50,120 nucleotides of DNA. Source: Actibacterium naphthalenivorans (GTDB taxonomy: Bacteria; Pseudomonadota; Alphaproteobacteria; Rhodobacterales; Rhodobacteraceae). Below the pieces are notes generated by a model. It had not been told where the DNA came from, did no database searches, and saw only the letters and a list, made by a program, of their open reading frames with translations. Positions 25,155 to 32,489 of this stretch are shown piece by piece. Positions within the stretch are counted from its first letter, which is position 1. Each line of letters opens with the position of its first letter. Both the position numbers and the translations under genes were made by a program. The stretch covers positions 1-50,120 of the forward strand of contig NZ_JACIEQ010000009.1 of assembly GCF_014196965.1 (NCBI RefSeq). The letters run 5' to 3'.

Positions 25155-25566
25155 CGATATCCTCCCCGTTCAGCGCAGCGACCAACCATTCTTGCGTGCT
25201 GGACCAGCAGATGGATTTGCGAGCGCCGAGATCGATGGCATGCGCGCCACCGCCGAAGGCGTCGAGGCGCGGTCGGGAGCAGGTCAGAGCATACTGGAAT
25301 CCCCAAAGGCCGGTGAGGTCGAGGTCTTCGGCGAGGCGCAGCACAAAGCGGATGACGGCTTCGACATCGCCGTGCTCGTCGTCATGGATCCAGAGGGTGC
25401 TGCCCTCGGACGCGTCCTGGCGCGCGAGGTCGAAGCCCGCGACCTCCGGGTCGTCAGCGTCCTGATCCGCAGCGCGGAGTTCCTGAAACAGCGCGAGCGC
25501 GCGGGCGGCCTTTTCGGGTGTGCCGACGTCGAGCAGGCATGAGAAATGGGTGAAGTAATCCGCCAT
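25147..25566 (-). CDS. Conserved hypothetical plasmid protein, 139 residues
   Basis: A small acidic protein, beginning MADYFTHFSCLLDVGTPEKA with a helix-rich middle (ALALFQELRAAD) and a C-terminal half including LWIHDDEHGDVEAVIRFVL. The pattern suggests a compact alpha/beta domain. AGGAGG lies 6 bases before the ATG at 25566. It overlaps the 214-residue gene, with which it is probably co-translated. Function unknown. Confidence 0.65.
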   Translation of the reverse strand: MADYFTHFSCLLDVGTPEKAARALALFQELRAADQDADDPEVAGFDLARQDASEGSTLWIHDDEHGDVEAVIRFVLRLAEDLDLTGLWGFQYALTCSRPRLDAFGGGAHAIDLGARKSICWSSTQEWLVAALNGEDIDA

Positions 25567-25588
25567 GGGAACCTCCTGAATGGGGAAG

Positions 25589-25608
25589 ACCCGGCCAAGA
25601 GGCCGGGT
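25589..25608. terminator. Perfect 8-bp hairpin between two operon genes
   Basis: ACCCGGCC-AAGA-GGCCGGGT lies 23 bases upstream of the ATG at 25566 and after the 65-residue gene. No T-run follows on the minus strand, so it may attenuate, or stabilise the downstream mRNA, rather than terminate. Confidence 0.45.
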
Positions 25609-25641
25609 ACTGAATCGGGATGAAGGGTCGGCCGGGAGCGA

Positions 25642-25839
25642 TCAGCCGATCGACGTGTCGTTTGCCGCCTTTCGTGCGGCATGCGCGCAGAGCATCTGCC
25701 GGTAGAAACGCTTGCGCGCGGTCCGGAGGCCGCAAACAGCGCGCGTGTCGGGGTGCAGCGCCCGGACCGCCGCGCGGACCACTGCCAGTGGCGAAGCGGT
25801 CGGCGGCAAGCCAAGACTTAGATAAGTGGGATCGGTCAT
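25642..25839 (-). CDS. Small hypothetical protein, 65 residues
   Basis: A basic alanine-rich protein. The start YLSLGLPPTASPLAVVRAAVRALHPDTR faintly recalls the first helices of a J-domain, but the HPD loop is only partly placed (HPDT), so the likeness may be chance. Its ATG at 25839 follows the DUF6915 stop by one base, with GAGG 9 bases upstream, so translation is probably coupled. It lies in the same operon as its neighbours. Confidence 0.5.
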   Translation of the reverse strand: MTDPTYLSLGLPPTASPLAVVRAAVRALHPDTRAVCGLRTARKRFYRQMLCAHAARKAANDTSIG

Positions 25840-25840
25840 G

Positions 25841-26218
25841 TCACGTGACCTCGACCACGGGCGAGACGAGATGCGGATCGACCTGTGCCTCGATCCGTTC
25901 GGTCCGACCCATCCAAGGCTGGGGCCGAATGGCCTTCACCCAATCGGCGAAGCTCGGGATGAAGCCGAGGTCCTCCTTAACATGCTGCTCGCCGACCCAG
26001 CGGGTCGGGATGACGCGCCCGGTCGACAGCATGAGGGTCGGGCCGAAAATCGTCTCGGCCATGAAGATGCCCTCCGCATGGTGGCGCAGCGCCCGGTGCC
26101 GAAAGTCGGCTGTGATCTCCTTGCTCTGGTCGAACCAGGAATGCACGGCGAGGTAGTCGTCGACCGTGCCGCCCCATTTCTTCACCGAGGACAGGGCGTG
26201 GTGATAGGGATGTGCCAT
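25841..26218 (-). CDS. DUF6915-like protein
   Basis: A 125-residue protein starting MAHPYHHALSSVKKWGG and containing HSWFDQSKEITADFRHRALRHHA and GIFMAETIFGPTL. The clustered histidines and the Asp/Glu pattern recall small metal-binding helical proteins and match what I know of the DUF6915 family. Start: ATG at 26218, with AGGAGG 5 bases upstream; an in-frame extension to 26395 would overlap the upstream gene. It follows the DUF6878-like gene by 10 bases. Biochemical role unknown. Confidence 0.65.
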   Translation of the reverse strand: MAHPYHHALSSVKKWGGTVDDYLAVHSWFDQSKEITADFRHRALRHHAEGIFMAETIFGPTLMLSTGRVIPTRWVGEQHVKEDLGFIPSFADWVKAIRPQPWMGRTERIEAQVDPHLVSPVVEVT

Positions 26219-26228
26219 CGTCGCCTCC

Positions 26229-26720
26229 TCACAATTCATGGGTGTAGAGTTCGGACGAGGTGAAGCGCTCGTTGAACTCGAGGTGGATGGAACGAGCGCT
26301 CGCATCGAAGCAGAACTCGCCGTAAGCCCCGTCGTTGTTTTCCCAACCGCCATGGGTATCAGAAAGGAAGTCGTAGGCCAGTTGCTCAACGACATCTTCG
26401 AGCGAAAGCGCCCGCATCTCGACCTCCGGGTCGTCCCAGGTCAATGCGGCATAGGCGATCGCGGTCTTGGGGAAAGCAACCTCGGTCTCGCCAGCGTAGG
26501 CTTCGATGCTTTCAACCTGGCCGCTATCGCCATAGCCGTCAAAGCTCACGGTCACATGGGTGATGCCCGCGGCAGTCAGGCCATCGAAGAGGCGCTCCTT
26601 GTTGGCTGGACGCAAAGCTGCGATCCGCGCGTCACGCTCGGCCTGCCGGGCCAGCACGGCGGCGAAATCAATCCTGGACGGCGCCATCGGCGCGGCCAGG
26701 GTGGGTTCGATCTTGGACAT
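26229..26720 (-). CDS. DUF6878-like protein
   Basis: A 163-residue acidic protein with a helical N terminus (FAAVLARQAERDARIAAL), then strands (ITHVTVSFDGYGDSGQVES) and a C-terminal part with FLSDTHGGWENNDGAYGEF. The DGYGDSG and GGWENNDGAYG segments are the family hallmark as I know it (DUF6878). Start: ATG at 26720 with GGAG 6 bases upstream. The frame stays open to 27263 but that part overlaps another gene and the leader. It is the first gene of a five-gene operon and has its own structured leader. Confidence 0.7.
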   Translation of the reverse strand: MSKIEPTLAAPMAPSRIDFAAVLARQAERDARIAALRPANKERLFDGLTAAGITHVTVSFDGYGDSGQVESIEAYAGETEVAFPKTAIAYAALTWDDPEVEMRALSLEDVVEQLAYDFLSDTHGGWENNDGAYGEFCFDASARSIHLEFNERFTSSELYTHEL

Positions 26721-26817
26721 TGGAAACTCCGAAATGAGGGAAAGGATCTGAACCCCGAGGCTCTCTCTCGTCCTCCTAGGCTCACATCCTCCCCTGCCCT
26801 TCTCTGACTCTCGGGCG
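26721..26817 (-). promoter_or_regulatory. Leader RNA family copy 2 (DUF6878 gene)
   Basis: In the minus-strand RNA GGAUGUGAGCC (26789-26779) pairs with GGUUCAGAUCC (26754-26744), with one mismatch and one G-U pair. It encloses GAGG/CCUC with GAGAGAGAG in the loop. A GAGAG run lies further upstream. The sequence before the start (CATTTCGGAGTTTCC) is nearly the same as in the copy at 22447. Confidence 0.65.
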
Positions 26818-27336
26818 TCACGCCGCGATCTGCAGGGCGCGAGACGCGAAGACACGCCAGAGCGGATCGACAAGACGGGCATCGAGAACGTCGGCGTGGT
26901 GCCGCAGCCGTCGCGCGAGGCTATGTTCATGCCACTCGGCCGCCCGCATGGCCTGCGCGCGGGTCTGGCTGGCCTCGGACACGACGGCGCGGGCTTCGGC
27001 GGCATCCGAGACCGGGTGGCACCATGCGACCCCGCCATCATTGGTAGCCCCGGCCAGAACGAGGCGGCCCTCCCGATCGAGGATTGCCAGGATGCGCGGA
27101 GCGTCTTCAGGTGTGATATCTTCGGCGTGAACGATTGCCCCCTGCATGGCGTCGGCCAGCGTTGCAAACCGCTCCAGTACCTTGGGGTGTGCCTGCCCGG
27201 ACATGAGAGCCGCGGGCGCATGGCAAGCCGTCGTGAGCGCAAACGGCAAGTCTTGATCTGCAAGAACGGTCAGGAAGCTCGGCGGCAAACCTGTTTTCTG
27301 CGTTTCCGGCTGAGTTTGGAGAGGAAGGTCGAACAT
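26818..27336 (-). CDS. Conserved hypothetical plasmid protein, 172 residues
   Basis: A soluble protein without a recognisable motif. Its middle (ILAILDREGRLVLAGATNDGGVAWCHPVSD) suggests a beta-rich fold, and the C-terminal third is a long charged helix region (RAAEWHEHSLARRLRHHADVLDARL). Start: ATG at 27336, 8 bases after GGAG; a second ATG two codons earlier lies too close to the ribosome site. It has its own leader of the repeated family and is followed by the leader of the DUF6878-like gene. Confidence 0.65.
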   Translation of the reverse strand: MFDLPLQTQPETQKTGLPPSFLTVLADQDLPFALTTACHAPAALMSGQAHPKVLERFATLADAMQGAIVHAEDITPEDAPRILAILDREGRLVLAGATNDGGVAWCHPVSDAAEARAVVSEASQTRAQAMRAAEWHEHSLARRLRHHADVLDARLVDPLWRVFASRALQIAA

Positions 27337-27421
27337 GGGCATATCTCCGACGGTGCGGAGAGCCTCTCTCCCCGCTTCAAACCGTCAAAGACCAAACCGC
27401 CCCCTCGGACTCTCTGTCGCT
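27337..27421 (-). promoter_or_regulatory. Leader RNA family copy 3 (172-residue gene)
   Basis: The outer stem GACGGT/ACCGTC (27386-27381, 27354-27349) lies directly before the ribosome site GGAG. Inside it GCGGGGAGAGAGGCTCTCCGC folds on itself through GCGG/CCGC and GAGAG/CTCTC. A GAGAG run (ACAGAGAGTCCGAG) marks the 5' end, as in the other copies. Confidence 0.7.
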
Positions 27422-27432
27422 GATCGGGCCGA

Positions 27433-27933
27433 TCATTTCGGCGTTGGTAAATCGCCCCATCGAACCCGCAAGTAGCGCCCTTCGCGCTTTGGAAGATCTT
27501 TTCGGTCGATCATGCGACCCGAGACCTGAAAATCCTCGTTGATCTTTACAACCAAGAGCTTGTTGAAATGCCCATTGGTATCGACCACAACCACATCCTT
27601 TGTCTTGAATGGCGTAATGGTTTTGACCTCGACATGATCATTGCCAAGTCTTCCGTCAGCACCCTGGGCGTAGGTCTTGTTCAGCTTGATACCGTACGTG
27701 ATAGCACCGAACAGCTCACCGATATCGCCGTAGACAGAGAGGTGAAGGCCGGTCTCGAGGTGATAGCTTTCCGCGAGGGACAGGAGATCCTCAAAATATG
27801 GGATCATAGACCGGATCGCGTTCGGGTATTTAGCGCCCCACTCCTTGTAGCGAAGCTGCTCGTCGATTTCCGACCAGGTAACCCATTCGCCGTCATCATA
27901 AAATGCACGATCTGACCAATCGATTTCTTCCAT
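27433..27933 (-). CDS. Putative PD-(D/E)XK-like nuclease-fold protein
   Basis: A 166-residue protein. The stretch YGDIGELFGAITYGIKL, then GADGRLGNDHVEVKT, has the spacing of a PD-(D/E)XK core: a helix glutamate, an aspartate in GADG and the ExK pair in VEVKT. A basic C terminus follows (RMIDRKDLPKREGRYLRVRW). This suggests a DNA-binding or DNA-cutting protein, possibly defensive. GC content and codon use are lower than in neighbouring backbone genes, a sign of later gain. The start at 27933 gives MEEIDWSDRAF; no strong ribosome site was found. The assignment is by motif only. Confidence 0.55.
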   Translation of the reverse strand: MEEIDWSDRAFYDDGEWVTWSEIDEQLRYKEWGAKYPNAIRSMIPYFEDLLSLAESYHLETGLHLSVYGDIGELFGAITYGIKLNKTYAQGADGRLGNDHVEVKTITPFKTKDVVVVDTNGHFNKLLVVKINEDFQVSGRMIDRKDLPKREGRYLRVRWGDLPTPK

Positions 27934-27994
27934 GCGCGTACTTCCAATACCTAAACATGTCGGGCACGGTAGCAGATCGATGAAACAGGGACGA

Positions 27995-28020
27995 GACCGG
28001 AGGCGATATCGCCTCCGGTC
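27995..28020 (-). terminator. 26-bp perfect palindrome after the DUF932 gene
   Basis: Arms GACCGGAGGCGAT and ATCGCCTCCGGTC meet without a loop, 7 bases past the DUF932 stop (28027). On the minus strand TCTCGTCCC follows, so it is probably a terminator; as DNA it could also be a protein-binding site. Confidence 0.65.
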
Positions 28021-28026
28021 GCCACC

Positions 28027-29226
28027 TCAACCAACGCGGTCGAGAAGCTTCTTGGCGCGCCCTTCCATATCAAGGCGGGCATCCTGCTGGGTCTTGTCGC
28101 GCGCAAGCCGCGTGATGCCCTGCACAAAATCGAAGATGCTCTCGGGCGGGCGGCCTTCCTCCATCAGAACCTTCTCGATGATCTTGCCGGATTCGGCTTT
28201 CGAGAAACCGCGCTTCCGCAGGAAATCGGCACGGTCCTCATCGCTGCGCGCCACGACCTGCTGTCGAGCTGCCCGGATCCCGTTCACGAACCCCTGCGGC
28301 GAGGAATTGGCAAACCGCGTCAGCGCCGGCGCCGCCTCATGTGCGAAGCGCGACGCTGCGTATTTCGAGTGACGGATCTTGATCTCCTGGAAATCCTCGA
28401 CGCCCCAGAGGTTGCGGTTCTGGCACACCGCCCGCAGATAGAAGCTCGCCATGCCGAGGGTCTTCGCGCCCACCTCGGAATTCCAGCAATAGAAGCCCCG
28501 GAAATAGAGATCGGGGGAGCCGTCCGCCAGCTTGCCCGCCTCGATCGGGTTGCGATCATCGACCAGGAACAGGAAGACATCGCGGTCCGAAGCGTAAAGC
28601 GTGGTCGTATCGCGGCTGATTTCGACATCGGGGTTGTAGACCCCGGTCGACCAATCCAGCACACCCGGTACCTTCCAGCGCGTATCGCCCGTGCCATTGC
28701 CCGCGATGCGCTGAACCGCCTCGACAAGCTCGAAGTCATGGATGCGGCCGTAGTCGGGACCGGTCACGGCGCGCAGTTCCGTGCGGCCATCCTCGGTCTC
28801 GAAGGTCTTCACCTGCTCGGCGCGGTGGTTGGTCAAACCGTATTGCAGGTTGATCCCCGCCAGAGGCGCGGGAAGCTGCCGCAGGTAGGATGCCGGGGCA
28901 CCGACGATGCTGGCAAGCTGGCCGAAGGCCCAGTGCGTGGGTGCGACCGGCTCATGCGCTTTCGGCAGGACCAAGTCGAGCCGCTCTGCACTGTCGCGCG
29001 CTGCCTCGACACGGATGTCGGCGGTTTGCACCACCCGGCTGCGGCTGCGCTCAGAGCGACCCTTCACATTGGCCCAGAGATCGTCGAGCGACAGGTACCG
29101 CTCGTCATCCGGCCTGTTGAACCATTCGGACGACACCCGCCCATTCCGATCACCCCGGCTCACATCCACTTTCCAGCCACCAGCCCGCGTCGGCTGTACC
29201 GCATCCAGAACTTCCACAACGCCCAT
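28027..29226 (-). CDS. DUF932 domain protein
   Basis: A 399-residue protein covering the DUF932 family found on plasmids and phages. Recognisable parts are THWAFGQLASIVGAPASYL near residue 90, LRAVTGPDYGRIHDFELVEA in the middle and LYFRGFYCWNSEVGAKTLGMASFYLRAV. The last ~80 residues are charged helices. The biochemical role is not known. Start: ATG at 29226, 8 bases after GGAGG; an ATG at 29232 is also possible, and upstream in-frame sequence belongs to the leader. It is preceded by a well-formed copy of the repeated leader and followed by a strong palindrome. Confidence 0.8.
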   Translation of the reverse strand: MGVVEVLDAVQPTRAGGWKVDVSRGDRNGRVSSEWFNRPDDERYLSLDDLWANVKGRSERSRSRVVQTADIRVEAARDSAERLDLVLPKAHEPVAPTHWAFGQLASIVGAPASYLRQLPAPLAGINLQYGLTNHRAEQVKTFETEDGRTELRAVTGPDYGRIHDFELVEAVQRIAGNGTGDTRWKVPGVLDWSTGVYNPDVEISRDTTTLYASDRDVFLFLVDDRNPIEAGKLADGSPDLYFRGFYCWNSEVGAKTLGMASFYLRAVCQNRNLWGVEDFQEIKIRHSKYAASRFAHEAAPALTRFANSSPQGFVNGIRAARQQVVARSDEDRADFLRKRGFSKAESGKIIEKVLMEEGRPPESIFDFVQGITRLARDKTQQDARLDMEGRAKKLLDRVG

Positions 29227-29318
29227 CGGCATTCCTCCGCGACAGGTGCCGGGAGCCACTCTCCCAGCCCTCAACCTGTCACCGGGAAACCGGCCAACCT
29301 CAAACTCTCTCGGGCAAA
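29227..29318 (-). promoter_or_regulatory. Leader RNA family copy 4 (DUF932 gene)
   Basis: The outer stem GACAGGT/ACCTGTC (29280-29274, 29247-29241) encloses GGGAG-AGTGG-CTCCC (29265-29251). The RNA then runs into GCGGAGG, the ribosome site. The 5' part has CCCGAGAGAGTTTGAG. It shares GGGAGAGTGGCT with the parB copy at 46110, while the outer stems differ by paired changes. Confidence 0.75.
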
Positions 29319-29529
29319 CGGCGCTAAGTCGGATGCGCCGCACGCCCGCAACTCGCTGGTGTTGACCTGCGTTCAAAAATGGCAGAGGTTAAACAAGGCC
29401 TTTCTCGCAGGCCGGTGTGCCCGCCACGCGAAGCTTTGCAGCGATCTTGATTTCGAACAGCAGACCTCATGCCATCGGCGGGTCTGATTAGCAGCGGGCA
29501 CCTAGTCAGATCCAGCTTGGACATGGATC

Positions 29530-30669
29530 ATGACAGAGAACGATCAACTTAAGACATTGAAACTTCTGGCAAAGCGATACGCTAGAGCGACGGGGCAGCC
29601 GCAGCACGTGGCGCTCGACTTTGTTGCTGCTCGATTGGGCTTTCCTCATTGGAACGCATTGACGGTCAGCGCAAAAGGAGAGTGGGCCCCATCCGAAGCA
29701 CAAGTCGCCGCGATAAAGGCCTTCGTGCAACGGATCACGTCCTACGAGGGTACGACCTTTGACCATATCTTCGGGGGGCTCGACGCCATCACTCGAGGCG
29801 AAGTACGAGGGCATCCATACGAGTTGAGCACGATGCTTGGCGACGTTCGTATGGAAGGTGACAGCTGGCGCATAGTGCTGCCAGAAAACCCTTCGGCTGC
29901 CCCTCGTGTCGAGATCGACATCAAGCATGCCCAGACCAGCCCGATGAACGATCGCGTGCTACGTGAAGAAGCCATCGGGATTGCGAGGGAATTGATGCAG
30001 AGCGTCAAGGCGCGGCGATTTGCCGATTGGCCACGGCGCGCCACAAAGCCGGATGCGGAAGGAAATGTGCGGCACCCGTTCTTGGAGATGGAGGAATCGA
30101 ACCTCTGGTACTGCCTTCACTGCAACTCAGAGATCACCGGCCCACAGATCGCTGGAAACCAATGGCACTGCCCCAGCTGCGGCGCATCACCAATCAACAT
30201 TTTTCCAGAAGCCTTCTGGCTGGAACCGACCGATGAAAAACCAGTGCCAGTCCAATCCCGCGCCGAAAGGCAAGAGATTGAACCCATCGTGTCAATTATA
30301 GATCCGCGGCCAAGGCTTGACCTCGACAGTGACCAGGTGACCCATTTGATCCGGGCTGCCCTTTTCGAGGATGCGACCAATGCAAGCGAGCGCATGGGAG
30401 CGAGTCTGGCCGAAATCTGGGTTGATGACGATCTCGACGTGGTTGTTTCCTTCGAGGATCACTACTGGCCCGAGGACAAGGAGCCGACCGCTGCGATCGA
30501 AGTGGCCGCACTGCTTGGGATCGAGATTGAGTTGGAAGTTACTTGGTCGGATCCGTTGTTCGCATGGCCCGGTTTGGGCACCGTGACCCAGAGCACGGCC
30601 GATTATACGCGGTTGATGCTCGACACGTATCTCAGTCACGGCGCGACCATAACCAAAGACGAAATCTAG
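29530..30669 (+). CDS. Unknown zinc-ribbon protein with a glyoxalase-associated N-terminal motif
   Basis: A 379-residue protein, one of the few plus-strand genes of this region. The N terminus (LKTLKLLAKRYARATGQPQH and ALDFVAARLGFPHWNAL) matches a short helical motif often found in glyoxalase-superfamily and toxin-like proteins: an ALxxxAxxLGxxxWNxL pattern. The middle has a zinc ribbon, C-x2-C (YCLHCN) and C-x2-C (HCPSCG), about 17 residues apart. The C-terminal ~130 residues are acidic. Codon use is less GC-biased than in neighbours, suggesting horizontal gain. Start: ATG at 29530. Function unknown. Confidence 0.65.
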   Translation: MTENDQLKTLKLLAKRYARATGQPQHVALDFVAARLGFPHWNALTVSAKGEWAPSEAQVAAIKAFVQRITSYEGTTFDHIFGGLDAITRGEVRGHPYELSTMLGDVRMEGDSWRIVLPENPSAAPRVEIDIKHAQTSPMNDRVLREEAIGIARELMQSVKARRFADWPRRATKPDAEGNVRHPFLEMEESNLWYCLHCNSEITGPQIAGNQWHCPSCGASPINIFPEAFWLEPTDEKPVPVQSRAERQEIEPIVSIIDPRPRLDLDSDQVTHLIRAALFEDATNASERMGASLAEIWVDDDLDVVVSFEDHYWPEDKEPTAAIEVAALLGIEIELEVTWSDPLFAWPGLGTVTQSTADYTRLMLDTYLSHGATITKDEI

Positions 30670-30761
30670 CTCGTGCGCACGTTGAACAATTAGGCGCATT
30701 CAAGGCGCTCAGCACCGGAAGGCAAGCGTGGGTGCCTTTTCCAGTGGCCCGAAAAGACTTT

Positions 30762-30787
30762 AGCCCGGCGGTCTAACCCGCCGGGCT
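30762..30787. terminator. Bidirectional terminator between convergent genes
   Basis: AGCCCGGCGG-TCTAAC-CCGCCGGGCT is a perfect 10-bp stem between the convergent unknown gene (stop at 30669) and ssb (stop at 30807). T-runs are short on both sides. Confidence 0.7.
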
Positions 30788-30806
30788 CGAGGGGAGACCC
30801 CGTTCC

Positions 30807-31211
30807 TCAGAACGGGATCTCGTCGTCGCGGTCGACCAGCTCGGGGTTTTCGTTCTCGGCCGACTTCGGGCGGCTCAGGAAGTCGACCTTCTCGGCGATG
30901 ATCTCGCAACCGTAGCGGTCGTTCCCCATGCTGTCGATCCACTTGGTGTAGTGGATGCGACCGTGGACGAGGACCTTCATGCCCTTTTCGCAATGCTCAG
31001 CGACCGTCTTGCCGAGACCGTTGAAGCAGGTGATGCGGTGCCATTCGGTGTCCATGACACGGTAGCCGTTCTCGTCGCGCATCACACGGCCTTCCGAGAG
31101 GCGGGGGCGCGAGGTGGCGAGGCTGAAGTTGGTGATCTTGGTGCCGCTCTGGGTGGTGCGGACTTCGGGGGTCTGACCGATGTTGCCGGCGAGGATGACG
31201 ATGTTCTGCAT
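30807..31211 (-). CDS. ssb: Single-stranded DNA-binding protein
   Basis: A 134-residue SSB with the OB-fold pattern MQNIVILAGNIGQTPEVRTT, FSLATSRPR, DTEWHRITCFNGLGKTVAEH and KGMKVLVHGRIHY. The acidic C-terminal tip DRDDEIPF, which binds partner proteins, is intact. The linker between OB-fold and tip is short compared with chromosomal SSBs of ~165-180 residues, as in many plasmid SSBs. Start: ATG at 31211, 6 bases after GGAG; upstream in-frame sequence is leader. It would protect single-stranded plasmid DNA during replication and transfer. Confidence 0.93.
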   Translation of the reverse strand: MQNIVILAGNIGQTPEVRTTQSGTKITNFSLATSRPRLSEGRVMRDENGYRVMDTEWHRITCFNGLGKTVAEHCEKGMKVLVHGRIHYTKWIDSMGNDRYGCEIIAEKVDFLSRPKSAENENPELVDRDDEIPF

Positions 31212-31229
31212 GATAAGCTCCTGTTTTTC

Positions 31230-31446
31230 CTGTCTTCGGGACCGTCCCTTCGACAAGACCCTGAAAAAGCCCGTCGGGTGACGCGTGCACGGTGGACAGC
31301 ATGGACACCGGACACCCCCAGAGGACCGGGGTGGAGCGGGCAGGACGCCAAAGGCGTCCAACACGGCCCGGACTGACGCGGGGTTGCGCGCAGGAGACCG
31401 AACGGGATTAGGGGATTGTCAGTCGAAGGGACGGCCCAGAAGACAG
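31230..31446. repeat. 25-base inverted near-repeat of the ssb leader
   Basis: The ssb leader (31254-31230, minus strand) contains GTCGAAGGGACGG and then GAAGACAG. The same 25 bases occur in the opposite direction at 31422-31446, with 23 of 25 identical. The ssb copy folds as GTCTT/AAGAC around GGGAC/GTCCC just before the ribosome site. The second copy is followed by GGGGAG and an ATG (31464) opening a frame of only 12 codons, as if it once led another gene. Confidence 0.7.
31343..31359. terminator. Hairpin GGACGCC/GGCGTCC
   Basis: A perfect 7-bp stem with loop AAA inside the inverted repeat region upstream of ssb. No T-run follows on either strand, so the terminator call is weak. Confidence 0.4.
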
Positions 31447-31640
31447 AGAGATACGGGGAGCCCATGCCAGACCATGTCTCCTTGCCAATCGGGACTGTTT
31501 GACCCAAAGCCCAGCACACCGCTAGCGGCCTAAGTGGCTATCACCAGCTCTCACCCCTGCCCGCGCCTGCCGAGAAATCCAGGGCCCTACCGCGATGGGT
31601 TATCGATACCGGGAAATCCAGGACACGGACCGCACCAACG

Positions 31641-31791
31641 GCTGCTTTCGATCCCGACGTACTGTCGCTCAGCGAGCTGAAGAAAATGCAGAATGACGTC
31701 GCCAAAGCGATTGCCACATTCGAGGATCGGCACAAGGTGGAAGCCCGCGCCAAGGTGGAAGCTTTCGCCCGGGAACTCGGCTACTCCCTAG
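31641..31791 (+). pseudogene. Fragment of an H-NS-like gene
   Basis: The translation reads FDPDVLSLSELKKMQNDV and later FEDRHKVEARAKVEAFAREL and GYSLA. This is the N-terminal coiled-coil dimerisation region of the small H-NS-like proteins of Rhodobacterales. It has no credible start codon, and at about 31791 it runs into the last codons of the oppositely oriented VIT1 gene; the DNA-binding C-terminal half is missing. Both ends are therefore lost. Two copies of GAAATCCAGG (31574-31583 and 31613-31622) lie just upstream. The 31447-31640 stretch otherwise contains no gene. Confidence 0.7.
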
Positions 31792-32489
31792 CCTACGGCG
31801 ACCCCGAACAGCGCACCGACTCCAGCGGTCGCCGCCATGGCGAGTGCACCCCAGAGCGTGACCCTTGCAGCACCTCGAATAACACCAGCACCGCCAGCAG
31901 AAGCGCCTAATCCACCAAGAACCGCGAGGCCGAGGATCGTCGACACGGCGACCAAGAAAACGATCCGTGCATCCGGGACGACCAGTGCGACGATCAAGGG
32001 CAGCACCGCACCCACGGCGAAGGTCAGCGCCGACACCAAGGCGGCCTGGATCGGGCGGGCTGTCACGGTCTCGGAGATGCCAAGCTCGTCGCGGGCATGC
32101 GATCCGAGCGCGTCACGTTCGGTCAGTTGCACGGCCACCTTTTCGGCAAGGTCTCGGTCCAGCCCTCGCTCGACATAGATTTGGGTAAGTTCTTCGAGTT
32201 CGGCCTCGGGTGTTTCCGCCAGTTCGAGGGTCTCGCGCGCAAGGTCAGCGTTTTCCGCGTCAGTCTGGGAACTGACCGAGACGTATTCGCCTGCCGCCAT
32301 GGACATCGCGCCGGCCACGAGGCCAGCCAGCCCCGCTATCAGGACCTCCGGCTTTCCCGATCCTGCTGCGGCGACGCCGACCACGAGGCTTGCCGTCGAC
32401 ACCAGCCCGTCGTTCGCGCCGAGAACGGCGGCCCGCAGCCAGCCGATGCGATGCACCATGTGGATTTCGGAATGCGAGAGGCGGCTCAT
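31788..32489 (-). CDS. VIT1/CCC1-family iron/manganese transporter
   Basis: A 233-residue integral membrane protein. The N terminus has IHMVHRIGWLRAAVLGANDGLVSTASLVVGVAAAG, the conserved first helix of the VIT1/CCC1 family. Then come MSMAAGEYVSVSSQ, an acidic cytoplasmic segment (ETPEAELEELTQIY) and three hydrophobic helices. Family members move Fe2+ or Mn2+ out of the cytoplasm. Length is normal and the C terminus looks intact even though it abuts the H-NS fragment. It is the last gene of the operon running from 38468 and overlaps the P-type ATPase gene by 4 bases. The metal is not readable from sequence. Confidence 0.88.
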   Translation of the reverse strand: MSRLSHSEIHMVHRIGWLRAAVLGANDGLVSTASLVVGVAAAGSGKPEVLIAGLAGLVAGAMSMAAGEYVSVSSQTDAENADLARETLELAETPEAELEELTQIYVERGLDRDLAEKVAVQLTERDALGSHARDELGISETVTARPIQAALVSALTFAVGAVLPLIVALVVPDARIVFLVAVSTILGLAVLGGLGASAGGAGVIRGAARVTLWGALAMAATAGVGALFGVAVG

